From Acidovorax_G lacteus (GTDB taxonomy: Bacteria > Pseudomonadota > Gammaproteobacteria > Burkholderiales > Burkholderiaceae_C): a stretch of 64,000 bases of DNA. The notes beneath the pieces were generated by a model. It saw only the letters and a program-made list of their open reading frames with translations, searched no databases and was not told the origin of the DNA. The stretch lies in the NCBI RefSeq assembly GCF_039540375.1, contig NZ_BAABEX010000013.1, positions 1-64,000 on the forward strand, read 5' to 3'. Position 1 is the stretch's first letter, and every line of letters begins with the position of its first letter. Shown here piece after piece: positions 29,413 to 36,883 of the stretch. A program made the translations under genes and the position numbers.

Positions 29413-30585
29413 TCAGGCGTCGATTGCGCCGTACACCAGCGCGGCGAACCATTCCCCCAGAAAGCGCAACTGCCCGGGGGCCTGTGTGAGCAGAATCGCG
29501 CCCAGGCCCAGGGCCGGGTCCACCAGGAAGTGCGTGCCCCCCAGGCCGCTCCAGCCGTACTGACCGGGCGAGCCGGGCCAAGGGCAGCCGCCGTGGGCGC
29601 GCCGCACCGACACCCCCAGACCAAAGCCGTGGCCGGGCGCAAGGATGTCGCCCGTCACCGGCAGGCCCTGGATGTGGTTGGCCGTCATGAAGGCCAGCGT
29701 GTGTGCGCCGATCAGGCGCTGGCCGTCCAGCGTGCCGCCGGCCAGCAGCATCTGCGTGAAGCGCGCGTAGTCGGCTGCGGTGGACACCAGCCCGCCGCCG
29801 CCCGATTCAAACGGCGCGGGCCGCAGCACGTCGATGAGCTGAACGGGTTGGCCCGTGTCCGGGTCGTGTGCAAACGGCTCGGCCAGGCGATGCGCCTGCG
29901 CGGGCGGCACGGCAAAGCCGGTGTCGCGCATGCCCAGCGGGCGCAGCACACGGCGCGCCAGCACTTCGCCCAGCGGCGCGTTGTCCAGGTGCTCGAGCAG
30001 CGCGCCCAGCACGTCGGTGGCGCGGCTGTATTCCCAGGTGGTGCCGGGTTCGTGCAGCAGCGGCAGCGGGCCCAGGGCGGTCACCAGTTCGGTGTTGGTC
30101 TGGCGGCGCGAACCCACACGCGCTGCGCGGTACAGGTCGGCCACGGGGCCGGTGTCCCAGGCGTAGCTCAGGCCCGCGGTGTGGCGCAACAGGTCGTACA
30201 CCGTGGCGCTGCGCTGCGCCGGGCGTGGTGCGTTGCGGGCACTGTCCCACACGGTGGCATGGGCAAAGCTGGGCAGGTGGCGCGCCACAGGGTCGCTCAG
30301 TTGCAGCCGCCCCTGCTCCATGCACTGCAGCACCGCCAGCGAGACGATGGGCTTGGTCATCGAGTAGATGCGGAACAGGCTGTCGGCCTGCATGGGCACC
30401 CCCGCGCTGCCCTGCACACCGGTGGGCACCTGCTGGCCTACCGCCAAGTGCGCGAGCGTGCGCCCGTGCCGGTGCACCAGCACCACGGCACCAGGGATGC
30501 GGCCGGTGTCCACGAGCTGGTGCAGGCCGGCCGCGAACGAGGGGGCCAGGGCGGTGTCGGGGGTACGGGTGTGGTCGGAGGGCAT
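29413..30585 (-). CDS. Serine hydrolase, class C beta-lactamase-like
   Basis: A 390-residue protein of the beta-lactamase/esterase/DD-peptidase clan. The nucleophile motif is SMTK (about residues 73-76). The Tyr motif is YSRA (in WEYSRATDVLG). A GLGGTHF motif near residue 340 replaces KTG/HTG. No clear signal peptide is present, so it is probably a cytoplasmic esterase-like enzyme rather than a true AmpC. The start is uncertain: ATGs at 30585, 30594 and 30597 are all possible, and none has a good ribosome site. A longer upstream frame overlaps yihY and is not coding. Confidence 0.85.
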   Translation of the reverse strand: MPSDHTRTPDTALAPSFAAGLHQLVDTGRIPGAVVLVHRHGRTLAHLAVGQQVPTGVQGSAGVPMQADSLFRIYSMTKPIVSLAVLQCMEQGRLQLSDPVARHLPSFAHATVWDSARNAPRPAQRSATVYDLLRHTAGLSYAWDTGPVADLYRAARVGSRRQTNTELVTALGPLPLLHEPGTTWEYSRATDVLGALLEHLDNAPLGEVLARRVLRPLGMRDTGFAVPPAQAHRLAEPFAHDPDTGQPVQLIDVLRPAPFESGGGGLVSTAADYARFTQMLLAGGTLDGQRLIGAHTLAFMTANHIQGLPVTGDILAPGHGFGLGVSVRRAHGGCPWPGSPGQYGWSGLGGTHFLVDPALGLGAILLTQAPGQLRFLGEWFAALVYGAIDA

Positions 30586-30743
30586 GCAAGCCATCATAGG
30601 CAGCCGCAGTGCGACCGGCTGTCCGGTGCAGGACGGTGCTCTGCGCCCAATGCCGGGCACACGCCAGTGCGCTCTGCCTGGGCCAGCCCGCGGCAGTGCC
30701 GTGCGCGCTTGCCGCCGGACAGGCGGGCGGCTAGGCTCGTGCC

Positions 30744-31679
30744 ATGACGACTTTTCGCGCCCCGGCGGCGGATGCGCCCCCCACCCCTGCTGGAAGCCCC
30801 TCCACCGTGCCGCCGCGGGGCTGGCGGTCGCTGTGGCATGCGGTGGGGCTGTGGATGGGTGCGGACGGCCTGCGCATGAGCGCCGCGATGTCGTTTTACG
30901 GCATGCTGAGTCTGGCCCCGTTGCTGCTCCTGTTGGTGGGGGTGCTGGGTTGGTGGCTGGACCGCAGCTACCTGGAGACCGAACTGGTGGCGCAGGTGCA
31001 GGCCATGATGGGCGTGCAGGTGGCCGAGGTGGTGACGCAGGCCTTGCGCAGCGCGCAGGCCCCGACCGAAGGCCGCCTGGCATCGCTGTTGGGCCTGTTG
31101 GTGCTGCTGTCGGGGGCGTCGGGCGTGTTTGTGGAGCTGCAGTCGGCCCTGGAGCGCTTGTGGACGCAGGGGCAGCCGGTGGCCCACGCCGCGCGGCCGG
31201 CCTGGTGGCGCGTGGCCTCGCTGCGGCTGCGCGGCTTTGCCTATGTGCTGGCGCTGGGCTTTCTGCTGCTGGTGTCCATGGCCCTGTCCACCGCCCTGCA
31301 CCTGCTGGCCGGCTGGTTGGGCGAGCGGCTGGCGCTGGCCCCCGTGGCGCCGCTGCTGGTGCTCGTGAACGAAGCGGCGGCCTTTGCCCTGGCCGTGGCG
31401 CTGTTTGCGGGGCTTATGCGCATCGGCGTGGGGGCCAAGCCAAGCATGGGCTGCATTGTGGCGGGGGCCGTCGTCGGGGCCCTGCTGTTCACGCTGGGCA
31501 AGCAGGTGCTGTCCTGGTACCTCTCGACTGCGGCGGTGGTGTCGGCCTATGGCGCGGCGGGTTCGCTGGTGGTGCTGCTGATGTGGATCTACTTCTCGTC
31601 GGCCGTGCTGCTGTTTGCCGCCAGCGTGGCCAAGGCGCTGGCCGATGCGCCCGCGCACGCCACCCGGGGGGCGCGCTGA
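30744..31679 (+). CDS. YihY/BrkB family inner-membrane protein
   Basis: A 311-residue integral membrane protein with six hydrophobic helices. It has the family hallmarks: GLRMSAAMSFYGMLSLAPLL near the first helix, LSGASGVFVELQSALERLW after the second, and GSLVVLLMWIYFSSAVLLF near the end. The old name ribonuclease BN was a misassignment, and the molecular role of the family is unknown. It is divergent from the serine hydrolase gene and convergent with the gene at 31695. Confidence 0.9.
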   Translation: MTTFRAPAADAPPTPAGSPSTVPPRGWRSLWHAVGLWMGADGLRMSAAMSFYGMLSLAPLLLLLVGVLGWWLDRSYLETELVAQVQAMMGVQVAEVVTQALRSAQAPTEGRLASLLGLLVLLSGASGVFVELQSALERLWTQGQPVAHAARPAWWRVASLRLRGFAYVLALGFLLLVSMALSTALHLLAGWLGERLALAPVAPLLVLVNEAAAFALAVALFAGLMRIGVGAKPSMGCIVAGAVVGALLFTLGKQVLSWYLSTAAVVSAYGAAGSLVVLLMWIYFSSAVLLFAASVAKALADAPAHATRGAR

Positions 31680-31694
31680 GCGCGCAGCGGGCCT

Positions 31695-32489
31695 TCAGGG
31701 CGCAGTGCCAAAGCGCCAGGTCAGCCCGGCCGTCAGCGTGGTGGCGGTGCTGCGCTGCGGGTCGTCCGCACGCGCGCGGACCACGCCCACCGCCCAGTCG
31801 AGCCGTTCGGTGGGGCTGTAGATGGCCCCCAGTTCTGCAAACCGGGTGCGCGTGCTGCTGCCGCGCTCGCGCCGCTGCTCCACGCCCAGGTCGGCCACCA
31901 GCTTCCATTGCGCGCCCAGGTTCCACACCGGGGCGAGCGACGCCCGCGTGAGCGTGGCTTGCGCATGGTCGGAGTCGTGGTGGCGTTCGCGGCCCAGCAT
32001 CAGGTTGGCATGCAGCGCGCCAAACGGCAGTTCCTGGCTCACGATGGCCGTGGCCTGGCCGGACAGGCGGGACGTGCCCAGCCCCTGCGCTTCGCGTTGC
32101 ACGCTCACGGGCAGCACCAGCTCGGGCTTGAGGGCCAGGCTCGTGCCCGTGGCCTCGTTGGCCCAGAAGCGCCATTTGGCGCCCAGCACGGCGTTGCCCC
32201 AACCGCGTGCGCTGCCGCTGTCGCCCCGCAGGCGGGTGTGGCCCAGGCTGGCAAACAGGTCGAGGGTGTCGGTGGCGCCGTAGGTGTAGGTGGGCGTCCA
32301 GGTGCGGGCGCTGTCGCGCGCCGGGCCCGCGTGCAGGCGCTCGCGGCTCCAGGCCAGCTCCAGCTGATGGCCGGCGGCACCCTGTGTGCCTGTGTCGTCG
32401 GTGATGAGGGGTTGGAGCGCCGAGGCGCTGTGGCCGCACAGGGCCAGCAGCACAGGCAGGACGATGCGTGGTGTGGTGAGGGCTGGCAT
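31695..32489 (-). CDS. Outer-membrane beta-barrel protein, Phenol_MetA_deg-like
   Basis: A 264-residue exported protein with signal peptide 1-24 (core IVLPVLLALCGHSASA, then LQPLITDDTGTQGAAG). The mature part is alternating amphipathic strands ending in WRF, typical of an outer-membrane barrel. The early motif ITDDTGTQG plus LELAWSRER matches what I know of the MetA-pathway/transporter-like barrel family (PF13557), whose function is poorly defined. The start at 32489 is chosen for the signal peptide. Its ribosome site is weak. Confidence 0.72.
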   Translation of the reverse strand: MPALTTPRIVLPVLLALCGHSASALQPLITDDTGTQGAAGHQLELAWSRERLHAGPARDSARTWTPTYTYGATDTLDLFASLGHTRLRGDSGSARGWGNAVLGAKWRFWANEATGTSLALKPELVLPVSVQREAQGLGTSRLSGQATAIVSQELPFGALHANLMLGRERHHDSDHAQATLTRASLAPVWNLGAQWKLVADLGVEQRRERGSSTRTRFAELGAIYSPTERLDWAVGVVRARADDPQRSTATTLTAGLTWRFGTAP

Positions 32490-32577
32490 GGGAGCCTTTG
32501 TAGGTATGAACGCAATGAACAGAACCATAACGCGCTGGCCCTGCGCCGCAAGGCCCCGCGTTGTGTGGACGCGCACG

Positions 32578-33126
32578 TCAGTCAAATTGCTTGACGCCAG
32601 TGACCATGGCACGCAACAAGTGGGTGCGCTCCAGCCGGCCCATCAACAGGGCCGCCACAGCGTGCAGGGCTGCAAGCAGCAACAGGGTTTGCGCCAACGC
32701 CTCATGCAAGTCCTGTACCCATTCCACCCCAAAGAACCGGTCGGTGCCTTGCAGCCAGCCGCTGACCCCCAGAGCCAGTACCAGGGCCATCAGGGTCAGC
32801 ATCATCAGCGCCCCCAGGGGGTTGTGTCCGACATGGTGAAGGGGCTGCCGACGCACCAGCGCCCGCAGGTGGGCCATCACGCGTGCAGGGCTGGGCCAGA
32901 AATCGGCAAAACGCGCGTGGCGGCTGCCCACCAGGCCCCAGACCATCCGTGCCCCCACCAGCGCACAGGCGGCGTAGCCCGTCCAGCGGTGGGCGAGCTC
33001 GCCGGCCTCCAGCACAAACTGGTTGGCGAGCACGCAGCCCACCAGGCTCCAGTGGAAGCAGCGGACAAACACATCCCACACCGGCACGCGGGTGCCCGGG
33101 GGAGGGCGCAGAGGCTGTGCGTCCAT
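32578..33126 (-). CDS. Cytochrome b561-type membrane protein
   Basis: A 182-residue four-helix di-heme cytochrome of the b561 / Ni-Fe hydrogenase cytochrome b superfamily. Candidate heme histidines are in VRCFHWSL, ELAHRWTGY, DLHEALAQ and ALHAVAAL, one per helix end. It would move electrons across the inner membrane, although the donor is unknown. It follows the PepSY protein gene by 14 bases, a common pairing. The ATG is chosen because everything upstream overlaps the PepSY gene in another frame. Confidence 0.88.
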   Translation of the reverse strand: MDAQPLRPPPGTRVPVWDVFVRCFHWSLVGCVLANQFVLEAGELAHRWTGYAACALVGARMVWGLVGSRHARFADFWPSPARVMAHLRALVRRQPLHHVGHNPLGALMMLTLMALVLALGVSGWLQGTDRFFGVEWVQDLHEALAQTLLLLAALHAVAALLMGRLERTHLLRAMVTGVKQFD

Positions 33127-33140
33127 CGGGGCCTCCGGGC

Positions 33141-33404
33141 TCACTTGCTTTCGAGCACCGCGGCTGTGGCTGGGTTGAAGTAAATCTCCACCTTCTTGCC
33201 GGCCTTGTCGAGGCCATAGATCTCGTAGCACTGGCCTTTGCTGACCTTGAAGGTGCGGATCTGGTAGCCCTGCTTTTCGAGTTGGGCCTTGAAGTCGGCT
33301 TCCTTCATCCACTGGTCTTTCGGGACGTTGCAAGTCGGTCCGGCCATGGCGGCCGTTGCGCCCAGGCACAGGGTCAAGCCAGCCAGCAGGGATTTCGTGT
33401 TCAT
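33141..33404 (-). CDS. Periplasmic PepSY domain protein
   Basis: An 87-residue protein with a signal peptide (1-21, ending AAMA-GP) and one PepSY-type domain (DQWMKEADFKAQLEKQGYQI...CYEIYGLDKAGKKVEIYFNP). Two Cys (in TCNVP and QCYEI) may form a disulfide. Such small PepSY proteins are often encoded with a cytochrome b561 under a two-component system, and both features are seen here. A direct-repeat box lies about 80 bases upstream of the start. Confidence 0.88.
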   Translation of the reverse strand: MNTKSLLAGLTLCLGATAAMAGPTCNVPKDQWMKEADFKAQLEKQGYQIRTFKVSKGQCYEIYGLDKAGKKVEIYFNPATAAVLESK

Positions 33405-33483
33405 GAGGGGTCCTTTCGTTGGGGGTCAGAGGCGGGGTCTGCAACCACTGCAGGTCCCGTGCAATGCATTGGGCCGTCGGCAT

Positions 33484-33500
33484 CTGAAGTCCGTCTGAAG
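33484..33500 (-). promoter_or_regulatory. OmpR/PmrA/QseB-type direct repeat box
   Basis: CTGAAG-N5-CTGAAG, that is, two identical hexamers 11 bases apart, the spacing used by OmpR-family response regulators such as PmrA (CTTAAG-N5-CTTAAG). It lies 80-96 bases upstream of the PepSY start codon. Confidence 0.55.
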
Positions 33501-33698
33501 AGCGGGCGTGCGTGTAAGCAGGCGCAACTTGCTGCAGCGCTTGCCGCCGGATCGCCCCTGTGCTGACGGCTGCTTACAAAGCTGTCGCCTGTGCCGGTGG
33601 GCCTCGGATAGCGTTGGGCCGTTGTAGCCACGCGGGCCGATGGCTTTTTCGACGCTGCGCCCGCAACGAACCTTCAGACCCTCAGGGGGATTTTTCAC

Positions 33699-34505
33699 AT
33701 GCAGATACTGCCTCGTTCTTCTCTCTTGGTTGCGCCGGCCTACGGCGCTGCGGCTGCGCCCCGCTGGATGTGGGCAGCCCTGGGCGCCCTGGGTGCCAGC
33801 GTGGTGGCCCTGGCCGCGGCCCTGGTGCTGCAGGGGCGCGATGCGCCTGGCACCGCCGCGCACAGCGCGGCCAGCGATGTGCTGGCTGCGGCAGCGCCGC
33901 CCGTTGCAGCACACCCCGCAGCGCCGGTGGCGCACACGGCCGCGCAGACCGGCGTTGCGGCACCCGGCCAGCGCGCGGCAGCGCCTTCTGCCCCCGCGGC
34001 TCCGTCGCCGCGTGCCGCGACCGTCGCCCCAGCGGCCGGCGCATGGGACGGCGGCACCGCGGTGGCAGACAGAACGGCACGGCCCGTGGCACCGCTGTGC
34101 GCAACCTGCGGCCGAGTCGAGTCCGTGCAGCCGGTTCAGCAGGCGGCCCCGGCCACAGGCGTGGGCGCTGTCGCCGGAGGTGTGCTCGGGGCCGTGGTGG
34201 GCAATCAGATCGGCAAGGGCGGCGGGCGCACCGCGGCCACCGTGCTGGGGGCGGTGGGGGGTGGCTATGTGGGCCACCAGGTGGAGCAGCGTACGCGCAC
34301 GCAGACGGCCTACCGCATCGCGGTGCGCATGGACGATGGCTCGCTGCGCGAATTCACCCGCAGCCAGCCGTATGCCGTGGGCGCTGCCGTGCGCGTGGAC
34401 GCCCAAGGCCTGCGCCTGGCGCCAGAAGGCCGCAACGGCCCGGCGGCTGAGGCCTATCCCGCAGCGCAGCCTGGCATGGTGCGTGTGGGCCAGACACCGG
34501 CCTGA
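33699..34505 (+). CDS. Glycine-zipper membrane protein (17 kDa-antigen/SlyB-like domain)
   Basis: A 268-residue protein. One membrane segment lies at about residues 22-45 (WMWAALGALGASVVALAAAL). An Ala/Pro-rich periplasmic linker follows to about residue 125, then CATCGRVESVQPVQ. After that comes a glycine-zipper 2TM region (GAVAGGVLGAVVGNQIG and AATVLGAVGGGYVGHQ) and a C-terminal domain with MDDGSLREFTRSQPYAVGAAV. Related proteins sit in the envelope, with structural or unknown roles. AGGGGG precedes the ATG. Confidence 0.82.
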   Translation: MQILPRSSLLVAPAYGAAAAPRWMWAALGALGASVVALAAALVLQGRDAPGTAAHSAASDVLAAAAPPVAAHPAAPVAHTAAQTGVAAPGQRAAAPSAPAAPSPRAATVAPAAGAWDGGTAVADRTARPVAPLCATCGRVESVQPVQQAAPATGVGAVAGGVLGAVVGNQIGKGGGRTAATVLGAVGGGYVGHQVEQRTRTQTAYRIAVRMDDGSLREFTRSQPYAVGAAVRVDAQGLRLAPEGRNGPAAEAYPAAQPGMVRVGQTPA

Positions 34506-34542
34506 GAGCCTGACGGGACTGGGGCCGAGTCGCCCCAAGCAA

Positions 34543-34574
34543 ACAGCCCCGCGGCTTTGGGCCTGCGGGGCTGT
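34543..34574. terminator. Bidirectional terminator between convergent genes
   Basis: ACAGCCCCGCGG-loop-CCTGCGGGGCTGT with short T-rich or A-rich flanks. It lies between the glycine-zipper gene and the convergent ferredoxin reductase gene. Confidence 0.7.
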
Positions 34575-34610
34575 GTTGCGTGAAGGGCCGCGCGAGTGGC
34601 GGCCCAGGGT

Positions 34611-35384
34611 TTATTGCTCGGCGAAGGCGCGTTCGATCACGAAGTCACCCGGCTTGGTGGTGTTGCCTTCCTTGAAGCCGCGCTCTTCCATCATGCGTTT
34701 GAGGTCGCGCAGCATCTCGGGGCTGCCGCAGATCATCACGCGGTCTTCGGCAGGGTTCAGTGCGGGCAGGCCCAGGTCGCGGGCGAGCTGGCCGTTCTCG
34801 ATGATGGTGGTGACGCGGCCCTGGTGCTTGTAGGGCTCGCGCGTCACGGTGGGGTAGTACTTGAGCTTCTGGCTCACCATCTCGCCCAGGAACTCATGCT
34901 GTGGCAGCTCCTGGGTGATGTAGTCGTGATAGGCCAGTTCCTTCACCTCGCGCACGCCGTGCACCAGCACGACTTCCTCGAACTTCTCGTAGGTCTCCGG
35001 GTCGCGGATGATGCTCAGGAACGGTGCGAGGCCTGTGCCCGTCGAGACCATGTACAGACGCTTGGCGGGCAGCAGGTAGTCGATCAGCAGCGTGCCGGTG
35101 GGCTTCTTGCCCACCACGATGGTGTCGCCCACCTGGATGTGCTGCAGGCGCGAGGTCAGTGGGCCATCGGGCACCTTGATCGACAGGAACTCCAGGTGCT
35201 CTTCGTAGTTGGGGCTCACGATGCTGTAGGCCCGCAGCAGGGGCTTGCCGTCCACGCGCAGGCCGATCATCGTGAAGTGGCCGTTGGAAAAGCGCAGGGC
35301 CGTGTCCCGCGTGGTGGTGAAGGAGAACAGGCGGTCCGTCCAGTGGTGGACCGAGAGGACGCGTTCTTCGAGAAAAGCGCTCAT
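34611..35384 (-). CDS. fpr: Ferredoxin/flavodoxin-NADP+ reductase
   Basis: A 257-residue FAD enzyme exchanging electrons between NADPH and ferredoxin or flavodoxin. The FAD motif is RAYSIVSP (about residues 50-57). GTGLAPFLSIIRD and VHGVREVKELAY form the NADP-binding part, and ICGSPEML marks the end of the Rossmann fold. It terminates in FVIERAFAEQ, the long C-terminal form typical of proteobacterial class I (bacterial subclass) FNRs. The start at 35384 matches the family N-terminus. Confidence 0.92.
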   Translation of the reverse strand: MSAFLEERVLSVHHWTDRLFSFTTTRDTALRFSNGHFTMIGLRVDGKPLLRAYSIVSPNYEEHLEFLSIKVPDGPLTSRLQHIQVGDTIVVGKKPTGTLLIDYLLPAKRLYMVSTGTGLAPFLSIIRDPETYEKFEEVVLVHGVREVKELAYHDYITQELPQHEFLGEMVSQKLKYYPTVTREPYKHQGRVTTIIENGQLARDLGLPALNPAEDRVMICGSPEMLRDLKRMMEERGFKEGNTTKPGDFVIERAFAEQ

Positions 35385-35605
35385 GGAAGTGACGGGACAA
35401 AGTGAATGAAATCGGTGCGGGTGCTGGCGGTCGTGCGGCGTACAAGCTGCATGCTGAGCGTGCCGCGCGGGGGCTTGCAACCCTCCATTGTCCCCAATTT
35501 GCCGGGCGGGCTCCTGCGGCGTGCGACGAAGTGGCCGGGCTGCAGCGGCACACGCACTACCATCCGGGTCTGGCGCGCCCCGTTCGCCGAGCAAGGAGTA
35601 AGCCC

Positions 35606-36847
35606 ATGAATGCCCCTCTGACCGAGCGCGCGATACCCCGCAGACGCCGCGTGCTAACGCTGACCGTTGCCAGTGTTGCGGCACTGTGGCCCCTGGTGCC
35701 CAGCCTGGCCCAGCAAGCGCCGCCGCTCAAGATCGGCGAGATCAACAGCTACAAGGCGCAGCCTGCCTTTCTGGAGCCCTACCGCCGGGGCATGGAGCTG
35801 GCCGTGGACGAGATCAATGCCGCGGGCGGTGTGCTGGGGCGCAGGCTGCAACTGGTCACGCGCGACGACAACGCCAACCCGGGCGACGCCGTGCGCGCGG
35901 CTGAGGAACTGCTGGCACGCGAGCGGGTGGACGTGCTCACCGGCTCCTTCCTGTCGCACATCGGCCTGGCGCTGACCGACTTTGCGCGGCAGCGCAAAGT
36001 GTTTTTTCTGGCCAGCGAGCCGTTGACCGACAAGATCGTCTGGCAAAACGGCAACCGCTACACCTTCCGTTTGCGGCCTTCCACCTACATGCAGGTGTCG
36101 ATGCTGATTCCCGAGGCTGTGGCGCTGCGCAAGAAGCGGTGGGCCATCCTGTATCCGAACTACGAGTACGGTCAGTCGGCCGTGGCCACGTTCAAGCAAC
36201 TGCTCAAAGCCGCGCAGCCCGACGTGGAGTTCGTGGCCGAGCAGGCCCCACCGCTGGGCAAGGTCGATGCCGGCAGCGTGGTGCAGGCGCTGGCCGACGC
36301 CAAGCCCGATGCGATCTTCAATGTGCTGTTCGCAGCCGACTTGGCGCGCTTTGTGCGCGAAGGCAATACGCGCGGGCTGTTCCAGGGCCGCGAGGTGGTG
36401 AGCCTACTGACGGGCGAGCCGGAGTACCTGGATCCGCTGAAAGACGAGGCACCTAACGGCTGGATCGTGACGGGCTACCCCTGGTACGGCATCCAGACGC
36501 CGGAGCACAAGGCGTTTGCTGCGGCCTACCAGGGCCGCTTCAAAGACTACCCGCGGCTCGGATCGGTGGTCGGTTACAGCACCATCCGTTCGATCGCCGA
36601 GGGGTTGCGCAAGGCGGGTTCTGCCGACAGCGACAAGCTGGCCGCCGCCTTCAAGGGCCTGCAGGTGGGCACGCCGTTCGGTCGTATCACCTACCGCGCC
36701 GAAGACCACCAGTCCACCATGGGCAGCTATGTGGGCCGGACGCGCAATGAGGGAGGCAAAGGCGTGATGGTGGACTTCCGCTACGTGGATGGTGCGCAGG
36801 TGTTGCCCAAGCCCGAGCAGGTGCGGCAGTGGCGTCCGGCCGATTGA
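35606..36847 (+). CDS. Branched-chain amino acid-type ABC transporter, substrate-binding protein
   Basis: A 413-residue periplasmic binding protein. The signal peptide has a run of arginines (RAIPRRRRVLTL) and is cut near SLAQ-QA. The mature protein has the type I fold signatures KIGEINSYKAQPAFLEPYRRGMEL-like start, EINAAGGVLGRRLQLV and the later NGWIVTGYPWYGIQ. It begins a four-gene importer operon (gap 36 bases to the permease). The ligand cannot be deduced, as this family takes amino acids, amides, urea or aromatic acids. AAGGAG lies upstream of the ATG. Confidence 0.9.
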   Translation: MNAPLTERAIPRRRRVLTLTVASVAALWPLVPSLAQQAPPLKIGEINSYKAQPAFLEPYRRGMELAVDEINAAGGVLGRRLQLVTRDDNANPGDAVRAAEELLARERVDVLTGSFLSHIGLALTDFARQRKVFFLASEPLTDKIVWQNGNRYTFRLRPSTYMQVSMLIPEAVALRKKRWAILYPNYEYGQSAVATFKQLLKAAQPDVEFVAEQAPPLGKVDAGSVVQALADAKPDAIFNVLFAADLARFVREGNTRGLFQGREVVSLLTGEPEYLDPLKDEAPNGWIVTGYPWYGIQTPEHKAFAAAYQGRFKDYPRLGSVVGYSTIRSIAEGLRKAGSADSDKLAAAFKGLQVGTPFGRITYRAEDHQSTMGSYVGRTRNEGGKGVMVDFRYVDGAQVLPKPEQVRQWRPAD

Positions 36848-36883
36848 GGTGCGCCTGATGCTGCGTTGCGAGGAGATTCCGGC

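Noticed and set aside
29413..31083. 556-residue version of the serine hydrolase
   Set aside because: The first ~165 residues are antisense to yihY and Pro/Arg-rich. The enzyme fold starts near 30585.
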